DNA from: Mucilaginibacter jinjuensis
Lineage (GTDB): Bacteria; Bacteroidota; Bacteroidia; Sphingobacteriales; Sphingobacteriaceae
DNA: 64,000 nucleotides
Assembly (NCBI RefSeq): GCF_028596025.1
Contig: NZ_CP117167.1
Span: 2,542,001 to 2,606,000, forward strand
Direction of reading: 5' to 3'
Shown: positions 54,227 through 63,173 of the stretch, in pieces
Layout: the number at the start of each line of letters is the position of its first letter
Numbering within the stretch: position 1 is the first letter of the stretch
Position numbers and translations under genes: made by a program
The notes under the pieces: model-generated
The model's input: the letters and a program-made list of their open reading frames with translations, nothing else
Database searches by the model: none
Told to the model about the DNA's origin: nothing

Positions 54227-55834
54227 ATGAAAATAAGATCATACATTATTCCATTTGCCTTAGCCATTACAGGCATGGTATCTTTCACCGGCTGTCAGAA
54301 GGGCGATCTGATAGATAACCCCAACGTATCGGGTGCATCTGCACTTGTGCCAACTCCTTTATTGCTTAACGCACTTACTTCTACTTTAATACGCCAGAGT
54401 GAGTTGCCTTGGGGTTCTGCAGCAGTTGCCGAACAATATGTAGTTTCTAACTATTCATATTACAGGGGCTCTAACAGCTATAACTTTGGTAACACTACAG
54501 ATAGCTATGATATCCTTAAGTATGCCCTTAAATTGCAACAACAAGCAATTGCACAACAGGCTAACTCAACTAACAAATATTATGCACTTGCCCAGTTTTT
54601 TAAAGCTTATGCAGGTATCTGGTTAACTCAGCGTGTAGGTGATATCCCGTTTTCACAAGCAGGAGATCCAAACAATTTAACGCCTAAGTATGATACCCAG
54701 CACGATGTTTATAAGAGTGCACTTGCTATGCTGGATAATGCCAATACTTTAATCGGCAATTTAATTACAGCAACCCCTGCACTGGCAAACACAGCAATTG
54801 ATGCTGGTGATATCTTCGGGCTTACTTACCTGCAATGGCAAAAAGTTATTAATACTTACCGTTTACGCGTATTAATCAGCTTAAGCAAACGTGCTACAGA
54901 CAATGCAGACCTGCAAATTACACAACAGTTTGCAACCATCATCGGTAACCCAACACAGTACCCGATCATGACGTCTAACAGCGATAACCTGATCCTGAAA
55001 TCTACTACTGTATCTCGTTATTCTATTTTCTCATTAAACTACAACCCGTACAATAACTTTGCTAACATCGGTGCATCTTACTTAAACATCACCACTGCAA
55101 ATTTAGATCCGCGTACTTATTTGTCGGCAACACCAGCTCCTATACAGATAGTTAACGGCAAATCGGTTAGCGACTTTACAGCTTACGTAGGTTCTGATCC
55201 AAACTTATCACAAGGTACATTACTAAGTAATTCAAGTGCGGGTAGCCCTACTAACAGCCAGGGTGCATATTCATTTGCAAACTTTAACCGTTATTATACT
55301 TCTAACATTGGTGCTAACGCAGAGCCGTTTGTATTTATCGGTTACCCTGAGTTATGCTTTAACATTGCAGAAGCTGCTAACAGAGGTTGGATAACCGCTA
55401 GTGCCGCTACATGGTACAACAATGGTATCACTGCTTCATTTGGTGTAGATGCATTAACCAATGGCCAAACCATTACAATTGGCGATTTAGCTGGTAAAAC
55501 GTTAGGTACTGCGGTTGCAAATATTCCACAGTTTACAGCTAAAGTTGCTTACTCTGCAAATCCTGCAACAGGCTTAAATCAAATCTTAACACAGAAATAT
55601 GTGGCTATGTTTAACAACTCTGGTTGGGAAGCATTTTACACTTACCTGCGTACCGGCGTGCCTGCTTTATTACAAGGCGGCCCTGGTATTGGTACACCTA
55701 ACAGCGCAATACCACGCCGTTGGATATATCCTGCATCAGAAAGTGCTTATAACTCTGCTAATTATAAAGCTGCGTTATCATCACAATATGGTGGTTCTGA
55801 TGATCCGACCAAAGATATGTGGTTGTATAAATAA
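54227..55834 (+). CDS. SusD/RagB-family surface lipoprotein
   Basis: Surface lipoprotein of 535 aa that forms the lid of the SusC channel. The signal ends in FTGC, a lipobox. Typical for SusD are LKYALKLQQQAIAQ, the TPR-like helices, PELCFNIAEAANRGWI and QKYVAMFNNSGWEAF near the C terminus, with the final RRWIYPASESAYN. It belongs to the SusD/RagB superfamily as used by non-glycan systems as well. An intrinsic terminator follows. Confidence 0.94.
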   Translation: MKIRSYIIPFALAITGMVSFTGCQKGDLIDNPNVSGASALVPTPLLLNALTSTLIRQSELPWGSAAVAEQYVVSNYSYYRGSNSYNFGNTTDSYDILKYALKLQQQAIAQQANSTNKYYALAQFFKAYAGIWLTQRVGDIPFSQAGDPNNLTPKYDTQHDVYKSALAMLDNANTLIGNLITATPALANTAIDAGDIFGLTYLQWQKVINTYRLRVLISLSKRATDNADLQITQQFATIIGNPTQYPIMTSNSDNLILKSTTVSRYSIFSLNYNPYNNFANIGASYLNITTANLDPRTYLSATPAPIQIVNGKSVSDFTAYVGSDPNLSQGTLLSNSSAGSPTNSQGAYSFANFNRYYTSNIGANAEPFVFIGYPELCFNIAEAANRGWITASAATWYNNGITASFGVDALTNGQTITIGDLAGKTLGTAVANIPQFTAKVAYSANPATGLNQILTQKYVAMFNNSGWEAFYTYLRTGVPALLQGGPGIGTPNSAIPRRWIYPASESAYNSANYKAALSSQYGGSDDPTKDMWLYK

Positions 55835-55860
55835 GATTTTTCAGTTCAATTTTTTATACC

Positions 55861-55893
55861 AACAGGGGCTGCGCGATGCGGCTCCTGTTTTTT
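55861..55893 (+). terminator. Terminator after susD
   Basis: Stem AACAGGGGC / GGCTCCTGTT (one G-T pair and a small bulge) with a GC-rich loop, followed by six T. It lies just before the phosphatase gene, so expression of that gene may be reduced relative to susCD. Confidence 0.75.
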
Positions 55894-55907
55894 AATTAAA
55901 TACAAAA

Positions 55908-56732
55908 ATGAAAAAGAATATATTATTGTTGATGCTTGCAACGTCGTTTAGTTACGCCGGGTTTGCACAGGTTGCAGATAGTACACAACGCCATATAGTA
56001 TTACAAGGTGCGGCTAACTTTAGGGATTTGGGTGGTTACAAAACCAAAGATGGCCGTGAAGTTAAGTGGGGCAAGGTTTATCGCAGTGCCGATATCAGCA
56101 AACTTACTGATGCCGATTTACAGGTATTGAAAGACAAGCACATTGCTACCGATGTTGATTTCCGTGGTCACCAGGAATCTGCAGCTGCGCCGGATAGGAT
56201 GAACCCTAATACCGATTACATCCTTTGCCCTGCCGGCAGCGATAGCCTGAATAACTCGATGATGAAAGGTATGATGGGACACAAAGCCAATGGCGATTCG
56301 CTGATTACTTCTTTCTATATCAACACCAAATATCTGAAAGACCGCTATAAGCCTTTTTTTGATAAACTGATTAATTTACCGGATGACCAAAGCCTGCTGT
56401 TCCATTGCACTGCCGGTAAAGACCGTACCGGCATCGGCGCTGCTTTGTTTTTATACAGCTTAGGCGTACCCTACAATACCATTGTTGATGATTATACTGC
56501 AACCAACTATTATCGTAAAGACGAAAATGTTAAAGCAATTGCAGGTATGACTAAAATGATGAACATTAACCCTGATGCTGCTAAAGCAATGATGTCTGCC
56601 AAGAAGGAATATTTAGACGCTACCTTTGCTGCCATTAAGCAACAATATGGTTCGGTTGATAACTTTTTGAGAACACAAATTGGTTTAACCAACCAGGATT
56701 ACAAAACATTGAAAGCAAAATATTTGCAATAG
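55908..56732 (+). CDS. Secreted tyrosine/dual-specificity phosphatase-like protein
   Basis: Protein of 274 aa with a signal peptide ending FAQ. The P-loop HCTAGKDRTG carries Cys167 and Arg173 (C-x5-R), as in bacterial tyrosine and lipid phosphatases. GAANFRDLGGYKTKDG and YRSADISKLTDAD are hallmarks of the Y_phosphatase3 family. It would act in the periplasm or at the surface, for instance on phosphoesters imported by the SusCD pair. The substrate is not known; phosphoinositide or phosphoprotein are possibilities. Confidence 0.92.
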   Translation: MKKNILLLMLATSFSYAGFAQVADSTQRHIVLQGAANFRDLGGYKTKDGREVKWGKVYRSADISKLTDADLQVLKDKHIATDVDFRGHQESAAAPDRMNPNTDYILCPAGSDSLNNSMMKGMMGHKANGDSLITSFYINTKYLKDRYKPFFDKLINLPDDQSLLFHCTAGKDRTGIGAALFLYSLGVPYNTIVDDYTATNYYRKDENVKAIAGMTKMMNINPDAAKAMMSAKKEYLDATFAAIKQQYGSVDNFLRTQIGLTNQDYKTLKAKYLQ

Positions 56733-56746
56733 CTTATAATACCCAT

Positions 56747-56775
56747 CCCGGACGGGCTTGCTCGTCCGGGTTTTT
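56747..56775 (+). terminator. Terminator after the phosphatase gene
   Basis: Perfect stem CCCGGACG / CGTCCGGG with an 8-base loop GGCTTGCT, then five T. Confidence 0.88.
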
Positions 56776-56785
56776 ATACCATAAC

Positions 56786-57226
56786 ATGTCCAATCAATTT
56801 ATAGTTAGAGACGCTATTACCGAAGACGTTTCGCAATTAAGTACTTTAATTACCCAATTGGGTTACCCATGCACGGGAGAGGAAGTACAAATCCGCTTTG
56901 ATAGCGTTAGTCAAAACTCCGATTACCGTACCCTGGTAATTATCGATGGCAATGCCGTAATTGGTATGGCCGGTTTGGTAAAAGGCTTTTGGTACGAAAA
57001 GAATGGCACTTATGTACGCATCCTCGCTTTTGTAGTGAACGAAGAATACCGCGGCCAGGGCGTAGGCAAGCAACTGATAAAATCAGTTGAAGATTGGGCC
57101 GTAGAACTGGGCTGCAACGCTGTAATACTAAGCAGCGGCAACCGCGACGAAAGGATAGGAGCCCACCACTTTTACAAGGGATTGGGCTACGAGATCAAAT
57201 CGTCGGGGTTTATTAAGCAGCTTTAA
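56786..57226 (+). CDS. GNAT acetyltransferase, PhnO-like
   Basis: Acetyltransferase of 146 aa. The acetyl-CoA site is VNEEYRGQGVGKQLIKSVEDWA. The C terminus LSSGNRDERIGAHHFYKGLGYEIKSSGFIKQL is close in pattern to the end of E. coli PhnO (144 aa), an aminoalkylphosphonate N-acetyltransferase. Its setting in a phosphonate region supports such a role. However, general GNAT proteins also share this pattern and it sits behind a terminator, so I do not assign the symbol. It converges on the phospholipase gene, overlapping by 4 bp. Confidence 0.85.
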   Translation: MSNQFIVRDAITEDVSQLSTLITQLGYPCTGEEVQIRFDSVSQNSDYRTLVIIDGNAVIGMAGLVKGFWYEKNGTYVRILAFVVNEEYRGQGVGKQLIKSVEDWAVELGCNAVILSSGNRDERIGAHHFYKGLGYEIKSSGFIKQL

Positions 57227-59790
57227 ACAATTACCCGACCCATTAATGGGTCGCTATAACCTGGTTTGCCGGTTTCAATACGGCCGGCATACCTTTTCTC
57301 GAAGCCATTTACACCATCAACCTTAATGCTGAAATCATACCATCCGTGATTTTTGGCCAGTTCTATAACAAAAGTTGATTGTGATGCAGATGTTCCCGAA
57401 GCGGTTAATACTTTCTTTCTTGTTCCGCTTTTATAGGCATTGTCTACCAATGTAACCGTTTGAGGCTGGTTACCAGTATTGTTGATCTTCAAGGCAATAT
57501 TACCTGTCAATAATTTCTTATTGAGCATATTGCGCTGGTACTCAAAGCCGGTTTCAATGGCAGGGTCTGCATGGTTACCTTTAAACTCGCGGTAGAAGCC
57601 ATTCGGCCCATAAACCCGGAGGTGATAATGCTGATCTTCAAAAGATTGTACCGGCCATACATCAGCAAGTGTATCACCAGCTTTTACACCGTACGACCAG
57701 CTTCTTAACGGATCAAACTGCGCAGCATCTTTAAAGCTCTGGTAATTGCCGATTGCATACACATTAAACGGGGAACCAACAGCATTTTTGCCAAACAGTT
57801 CATCTCCTGATTGGAAAGTAATTTCAAATGCCGATTTATCTGCGTTTAACTTACCATCAACATAAAGCTGATAAGGCAGTGCGCATGACGGCCTGATCCC
57901 TTTTTCCTGTTGCGGCAAATAAGGAGATAAGTGCGGGTGCTGGTTGATCTCAGTAATCTCTTCCTTCGAGAGCAATTTATAATTGTTAGGCAGCTTCTTG
58001 AACTTAGCTTTATGGATACCCTCCAGAAACGCATCCTTCACCACAAATGGAGGCACGCTGATGGTATCGCTATGATAAGGACGGAATGCTGATGTCAAAT
58101 CGCCGCAAACAGTACGTCGCCAGTCTGATATATTGGGTTCGGTTACTTTATTACCTGTTTTATTCGACAGAAATTTCTCGAGGAATTGCAGGGTAGAAGT
58201 ATGGTCGAATACTTCTGAGTTTACCCAGCCGCCTTTACTCCAGGGGGAGGCAATCACCATCGGCACACGGAAACCTAAGCCTATCGAACATTCGCGGTCG
58301 TATTTCTCCGGGAAATCCTTCCGGGCCAGTTCCTGGTCGAGGGTTACAAATTCTACACGGGTATCAATACCTTCTGAAACCTTACCCGTGCCCGGTTTAT
58401 GCGAGTGAGGTGCAACAAACGGCGGCACGTGATCGAAATAACCATCATTCTCATCATAAGTGAGTATAAAAATGGTTTTCTTCCAAACCTCCGGGTTCTG
58501 TGTCAGTATATCCAGTACTTCCGATACGTACCAGGCACCATACCAGGGCGCGGTAGGATGGTCGGAGAAACTCTCGGGTGCCGAAAGCCATGATACCGTA
58601 GGCAAATTGCCCGATTTTACATCTTCCCTAAACTGATGCAGTACATCACCTTTAGGTGCTTGCATCGTGCGTTTCTGGCCTGCATCTTCGTAATGCAGTT
58701 CTGCTAACTGGTGGTAGTAAGGGTCATTGCTATTGGTGATAAATGCTTTTTGATGGATGCTTTTTTCACGGGCAGTCAGACTGTCGAAAGGTTTACGGTC
58801 AGCATTCTCGAGCCTGGTTTTAACATCTTTTAGTTCATCCTGCTTGGCCTGCAAAACCTTTTTAAATGGAGCGGCCATATCATCTGTCGAAGCAGCTATT
58901 TGTTTTTCTACAACAGCTATTTCATCAGGCAAAGCTTTCGATCGTTTTTTCAATTGATCTAAATGTTTTTGATGCAAATGGATATTATACTGACCGAAAA
59001 ACTCAAGCGGGTTATCCTGAAAGTTAGATAACCACGGATCCTGTTCGCCCTGGAAACCCACATCGATACTCATCTCATTCTGATAGCATTTCCAGGAAAT
59101 GTTATGATCTTCCAAACGCTCGGGGAAGGTTGCCCAGTTGAGTGTGCCATAATCCATATCATCATTCCACACGTGTGCACGTGAGTTTTCATTTTGCTCT
59201 TCGCGTACGGTACCGGTCCAATAATATAGTCGATTGGGATTAGTGCCGGTTAACGATGAACAGAAGTGCTGATCGCATACCGTAAAAGCATCGGCAAAGG
59301 CGTAATAAAAAGGTACATCTTCGCGGGTATGATAGCCCAGTGTTAAAGGCATGTGGCTGTATTCTTTGGTACTCGAATGCTTTTCGTCCAGCCATTTATC
59401 GTGCTTGCCATCATTGTGGGCATTTACCTGATTGGCCCATGAATGGGGCAATGAGTGCATCCAGGTAGCTTTAGTATTCTTAATGTCGAGGTGGAAAGGC
59501 GCATAAGTTTCGCCCTCTTTGTTGCTTTGCAGCCAAACCGGGTTCCGGTTAGCCAGTTGAATAGCACGAGGGTCGTTATAACCGCGTACACCACGCAAAG
59601 TACCAAAACAATGATCGAATGAGCGGTTTTCCTGCATTAGTAAAACCACATGCTCGGCATCCATAAAAGTACTGCCTTCGGCTGCATTAATGGCCATTGC
59701 TTTGGCTATAGAGGCGGGTAAGGTACCGGTTAATCCTGCTGCGCCGGCCAGTAATGATGCTTTCTTTAAAAAGTCTCTTCTGCTATCCAT
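57223..59790 (-). CDS. Phosphocholine-specific phospholipase C, Tat-exported
   Basis: Phosphoesterase of 855 aa that would split phosphatidylcholine and similar lipids. A twin-arginine signal starts the protein (SRRDFLKKASLLAGAAG). The catalytic domain shows HVVLLMQENRSFDHCFGTLRGVRG, TYDENDGYFDHVPP and DTRVEFVTLDQ. Two DUF756-like domains form the C terminus (from about residue 640). It is 20 bp downstream of the DUF5690 gene on the same strand. Release of phosphocholine from lipids for use as phosphorus source fits the setting. Confidence 0.94.
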   Translation of the reverse strand: MDSRRDFLKKASLLAGAAGLTGTLPASIAKAMAINAAEGSTFMDAEHVVLLMQENRSFDHCFGTLRGVRGYNDPRAIQLANRNPVWLQSNKEGETYAPFHLDIKNTKATWMHSLPHSWANQVNAHNDGKHDKWLDEKHSSTKEYSHMPLTLGYHTREDVPFYYAFADAFTVCDQHFCSSLTGTNPNRLYYWTGTVREEQNENSRAHVWNDDMDYGTLNWATFPERLEDHNISWKCYQNEMSIDVGFQGEQDPWLSNFQDNPLEFFGQYNIHLHQKHLDQLKKRSKALPDEIAVVEKQIAASTDDMAAPFKKVLQAKQDELKDVKTRLENADRKPFDSLTAREKSIHQKAFITNSNDPYYHQLAELHYEDAGQKRTMQAPKGDVLHQFREDVKSGNLPTVSWLSAPESFSDHPTAPWYGAWYVSEVLDILTQNPEVWKKTIFILTYDENDGYFDHVPPFVAPHSHKPGTGKVSEGIDTRVEFVTLDQELARKDFPEKYDRECSIGLGFRVPMVIASPWSKGGWVNSEVFDHTSTLQFLEKFLSNKTGNKVTEPNISDWRRTVCGDLTSAFRPYHSDTISVPPFVVKDAFLEGIHKAKFKKLPNNYKLLSKEEITEINQHPHLSPYLPQQEKGIRPSCALPYQLYVDGKLNADKSAFEITFQSGDELFGKNAVGSPFNVYAIGNYQSFKDAAQFDPLRSWSYGVKAGDTLADVWPVQSFEDQHYHLRVYGPNGFYREFKGNHADPAIETGFEYQRNMLNKKLLTGNIALKINNTGNQPQTVTLVDNAYKSGTRKKVLTASGTSASQSTFVIELAKNHGWYDFSIKVDGVNGFEKRYAGRIETGKPGYSDPLMGRVIV

Positions 59791-59810
59791 CGTGGTTGTA
59801 ATATCGGAAA

Positions 59811-61127
59811 TTATTGCTGCAGGTTTACCTGCAAAACATCTATTGCTTTGGTCTTTTTGCTGTTGGCGCTCTGCATAAAATACAGGAGCGACAGTACGGT
59901 ACTGATACTCCCAACAAGGGCAACAATCATGGTTCCCTTGTTAAAAAACGCCAGCCAGCTGATGGCACCACCGTTTAATTCTTTGATCAATAAAACGCTT
60001 ACGCTGCCTAAATAAGCAATGGCATCGGCCACATAAACTACAAAGCCAACATTACTTTTATATTTAAATACGGCTATTAAACGCTCAAAAAACACCGCGT
60101 TGTAAGGGACATAACCAAGGTAAAGGCCAAGCCCGGCCATCGTCATCCAGGCTACGGGGCCAATTAAATGCAGGTTAAACAAAATAGTGCCGCCGCCTAC
60201 TAACAAGTAGCCGCCGATAATTAAAAAATGGATAACGCTAAAGGCAAACAAGTTTTTGCGGATAAGGATCAGCAAACTCAGAATTATCAATACGATGACA
60301 GAAATCAATGAATCGATACTGGCATAGATAGAAGTGGTTTTAATGCCCATACCCGCCCATATCTCTACCTCGAAATTATCACGTACATCGCGCATTACCG
60401 TCAGCAAAATATAACTGATCACCGTCAGGATAATACCGGGTAAAAAACGCAGGATAAAACGTTTGCGATCGGCGCTGTTCATCGGCACACGCTCGGCGCG
60501 GAGCAGTTTATCCTCATCATTTGGTGGTGGTAGCAGCTCAAGGCAAAAAATGAAAAGAAGTAGAGGTATCGCAAATACAGCGCCTGTGGCAAAAGGCATG
60601 TGGTATTCATTGATATGAAATACGCTCATTAACGTACGCCCAACTGTTTTCACAAAACCCGATGCAAATATTAAACTGATACACATTACCGCGGCCATAA
60701 ACTCGGTTGCGCGCCTGCCTTCGATATAGCCGAAGATCAGTCCCCAGATCATCCCCAGCGGTAAACCGTTAACAAACAGAAATATAATATTGTAAGGGGC
60801 CGGAACCAACGCAAAACCCAGCAAAGCCAACCAAGAAACACCGATGAACAACAGAATGCTTCTGGCCCGGTTGCCATGCGTTACCTCGGCAATAAAACGA
60901 ATGCCATAAAACTTGCTAAGCGTATACCCAATAATTTGCGCTATAACCAGCCACACTTTATAATCAACATGCAAATACTGGTGCCCGGTATATGTACCTG
61001 CCGTAAATGCCTTACGGAACGAGTACATACAGGTATAAGCCCCAAATGCCGAAACACCAGCCATTACAGACAGCACTGCATAAGGCCATGTGGCCACTCT
61101 TGCCCTTAATTTATCTTTTAATGTCAT
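59811..61127 (-). CDS. DUF5690-family MFS-like membrane protein
   Basis: Membrane protein of 438 aa with about 12 helices. AFGAYTCMYSFRKAFTAGTY resembles the N-terminal helix of organophosphate:phosphate antiporters (GlpT/UhpT), and the NGLPLGMIWGLIFGYIEGRRATE loop is MFS-like. It is best placed in DUF5690. As the first gene of an operon with a phospholipase C, it may import the released phospho-alcohol or related product. This is inferred from fold and neighbours only. Confidence 0.83.
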   Translation of the reverse strand: MTLKDKLRARVATWPYAVLSVMAGVSAFGAYTCMYSFRKAFTAGTYTGHQYLHVDYKVWLVIAQIIGYTLSKFYGIRFIAEVTHGNRARSILLFIGVSWLALLGFALVPAPYNIIFLFVNGLPLGMIWGLIFGYIEGRRATEFMAAVMCISLIFASGFVKTVGRTLMSVFHINEYHMPFATGAVFAIPLLLFIFCLELLPPPNDEDKLLRAERVPMNSADRKRFILRFLPGIILTVISYILLTVMRDVRDNFEVEIWAGMGIKTTSIYASIDSLISVIVLIILSLLILIRKNLFAFSVIHFLIIGGYLLVGGGTILFNLHLIGPVAWMTMAGLGLYLGYVPYNAVFFERLIAVFKYKSNVGFVVYVADAIAYLGSVSVLLIKELNGGAISWLAFFNKGTMIVALVGSISTVLSLLYFMQSANSKKTKAIDVLQVNLQQ

Positions 61128-61139
61128 TTGCTTTAGTCT

Positions 61140-61156
61140 GATTAGCAGGTGTTTAA
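61140..61156 (-). promoter_or_regulatory. Weak Pho-like pair ahead of DUF5690
   Basis: Minus strand TTAAACACCTGCTAATC, units 11 bp apart. It lies only about 12 bp from the start codon, which is unusual for an activator site, so this may be chance. Confidence 0.25.
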
Positions 61157-61359
61157 TTGTTGCTATACAGTTAAATCAATGATAAGCCAGTATTATAAAT
61201 ACCAAACCAACCGCAGGTTAAGCTTAAATTAAGGATGAAAAGAAACCCTTGCGTAATATGAATTTAATGTGAGGGGGAAAGCATCTCTCCTTGGGGAAGG
61301 GGCGCGGTTGGATGTGAAATGGCAGGGAGGGGTAATCTGCAATATGAAGTCTCCACAGG

Positions 61360-61434
61360 ATCCCACTTGCTAAGCGAATATGTATGGCCGTATACCTGTC
61401 CCGTGGGGTGCCGAAACAAGTTCGGCATGACGGG
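61360..61434. repeat. Palindromic repeat family A, copy 2
   Basis: The right arm GTGGGGTGCCGAAACAAGTT and CGGCATGACGGG is intact. The left arm is truncated to ATCCCACTTGCTAAG. The same sequence surrounds the IS near 1.5 kb. Confidence 0.8.
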
Positions 61435-61456
61435 AAGGTTAAGAATAACCCCAACC

Positions 61457-61484
61457 TTAATACTAAATTAACCGTCAGGTAAAC
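61457..61484 (+). promoter_or_regulatory. Candidate Pho-box-like repeats ahead of alkaline phosphatase
   Basis: TTAATA (61457), TTAACC (61468) and GTAAAC (61479) with an exact 11-bp period. TTAACC is 27 bp before the TACTTCG promoter-like box, as compared with 26 bp for the matching unit at phnG. Confidence 0.5.
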
Positions 61485-61514
61485 AGCAAATCGTTACTTC
61501 GCATAAACATCAAT

Positions 61515-62912
61515 ATGAAAAGAAGAGAGTTCTTTCGCAATGGTACCCTGGCAACTTTAGGGGCAACATTATTTAACCCCTTTAGTTCGGTAGCAAACGT
61601 ACTGAACCCAATTGCAACGAGCGGCAAAGCCAAAAACATTATATTTATGGTAGCAGACGGCATGAGCACCGGGACGCTAAACATGGCCGATATGTTTCTG
61701 AACCGTAAATATGGCCGCTCGAGCAATTGGTTAGGTTTGTATCGCGAAAGCCGGGGTACCAGGGCATTGATGGATACCGCGTCGGCCAGTTCGCTGGTTA
61801 CTGATTCGGCCGCAGGTAGCTCATCATGGGGCGGCGGTGTACGCGTTAACAATGGTGCATTAAATGTTGGCCCCGATGGTAAAGAACATAAACCTATTTT
61901 ACAGAAATTTAAGGAAGCTGGCAAAGCTGTTGGCTGTGTTACTACTGTACCTATTACCCACGCCACCCCGGCGGGGTTCTGCATAAATTTGGGTAGCAGG
62001 GGCGATCAATCTAAAATTGCCGAACTATACCTGCCGCTCAAATTTGATGTTATGATGGGCGGCGGTAACGATTACTTTAGTGCGGCCAAACGCAAGGATG
62101 CTAAAGATATGTACCAGCAGTTTGAACTGAATGGTTATACCGTTATTAAGAACCGCACCGATATGCTGGCCCAAAAAGGCGGCAAACCTATTTTGGGTGT
62201 ATTTGCCGATGATGGTTTGCCTTACACGCTTGATCGCAACCAGGATAACACCTTGCAGGACACTGTGCCTACGCTAGCCGAGATGACCAAAACGGCTATC
62301 TCCATTATGAACAAGAACAGCAAAGGTTTTGTATTACAGGTAGAAGGTGGTAAGGTTGACTGGGCTGCTCACGGTAACGATGCCCCGGCCTTAATTTATG
62401 ACCAGATGGCTTTTGATGAAGCCGTTGGCGAAGCTTTAGCCTTTGCTGAAAAAGATGGTAATACTTTAGTAATTATGACCACAGATCACGGCAACGCCAA
62501 CCCCGGCCTGTTTTACAGCGATATGGCTAATGCCGATTTTGATAACTTCCAGAACTTTAAGCATACCAATGAGTGGGTGCTAAAACAGATTCGCAAGGGA
62601 GATACCGCCAGCCGCGTTGTCGAGCAAATTGCTGATGCACAGCACATCGCTATTACCCAGGCAGAGGCCAATGACCTGTTAAAATATTATAACTCAGTTA
62701 GTGAGGAAGGCCTTTATAACGAAGCTAACTTACCCCTCCGTAAACTGGCCGAAATTCAGCAGAAATATACTTTTGTAGGCTTTGGTTCAATGGAGCACTC
62801 TGCCGACTATGTTGAGCTGGCCATGTTTGGCCCGGGTAGTAATTTGCTGAAACCTTTTGTTAAGAATACTGATTTGCACAACTTGATGCTGCATGCTACA
62901 GGGATGATATAA
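61515..62912 (+). CDS. Alkaline phosphatase (PhoA family), Tat-exported
   Basis: Phosphomonoesterase of 465 aa that releases phosphate outside the cytoplasm. It begins with a twin-arginine signal (KRREFFRNGTLATLGATLF). Metal ligand D48 (VADGMS), nucleophile S98 in VTDSAAGSSSWGGG, HATPAGF, QVEGGKVDWAAHGND and TTDHGNANPG complete the active site. It is divergent from the DUF5690-phospholipase operon and preceded by Pho-like repeats. The C terminus lacks a sorting domain. Confidence 0.95.
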   Translation: MKRREFFRNGTLATLGATLFNPFSSVANVLNPIATSGKAKNIIFMVADGMSTGTLNMADMFLNRKYGRSSNWLGLYRESRGTRALMDTASASSLVTDSAAGSSSWGGGVRVNNGALNVGPDGKEHKPILQKFKEAGKAVGCVTTVPITHATPAGFCINLGSRGDQSKIAELYLPLKFDVMMGGGNDYFSAAKRKDAKDMYQQFELNGYTVIKNRTDMLAQKGGKPILGVFADDGLPYTLDRNQDNTLQDTVPTLAEMTKTAISIMNKNSKGFVLQVEGGKVDWAAHGNDAPALIYDQMAFDEAVGEALAFAEKDGNTLVIMTTDHGNANPGLFYSDMANADFDNFQNFKHTNEWVLKQIRKGDTASRVVEQIADAQHIAITQAEANDLLKYYNSVSEEGLYNEANLPLRKLAEIQQKYTFVGFGSMEHSADYVELAMFGPGSNLLKPFVKNTDLHNLMLHATGMI

Positions 62913-62940
62913 TTATTAGCATTTTATTTTGTAATTGTTT

Positions 62941-63034
62941 TTTGTCATTCTGAACGTAGTGAAGAATCTTCTTCGATGTGCATTGCCGCTCTACAAGGCG
63001 AAGAAGATTCTTCGTTAGCACTCAGAATGACAAA
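62941..63034. repeat. Palindromic repeat C, complete
   Basis: Arms TTTGTCATTCTGAACGTAGT...CTTCTTCG and CGAAGAAG...CACTCAGAATGACAAA form a long stem with mismatches. A single arm of the same family is near 18.2 kb. Confidence 0.85.
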
Positions 63035-63173
63035 GTAAGGCGGAAAAGCAAAGTGCGCTCTGTCACCCCCAAATCATAATCTCCAAACAAACACGCTCAT
63101 TCACTCTTTCTGTAACTTAACTACGTAACAAATGGCGTAGCTTATCATCCAAAACAAAAACGCAGAATAACGA

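Larger units (their letters stand above)
61128..61514. other. Divergent control region with repeats
   Basis: A 387-bp gap between DUF5690 and the alkaline phosphatase gene. From left to right it holds a weak Pho-like pair (61140-61156), a C/T- and G-rich patch (about 61271-61340), a truncated copy of repeat A, and Pho-like repeats with a promoter-like TACTTCG (61495-61501) before the phosphatase gene. Confidence 0.75.

Noticed and set aside
61475..61984. Open frame of 169 codons antisense to the alkaline phosphatase start
   Set aside because: Composition of a shadow frame; the sense gene has Tat signal and active site.
63117..63140. TTAACT and GTAACA pair before the YbbA-like gene as Pho box
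   Set aside because: Spacing is about 8-9 bp, not 11, and the gene has no phosphorus link.
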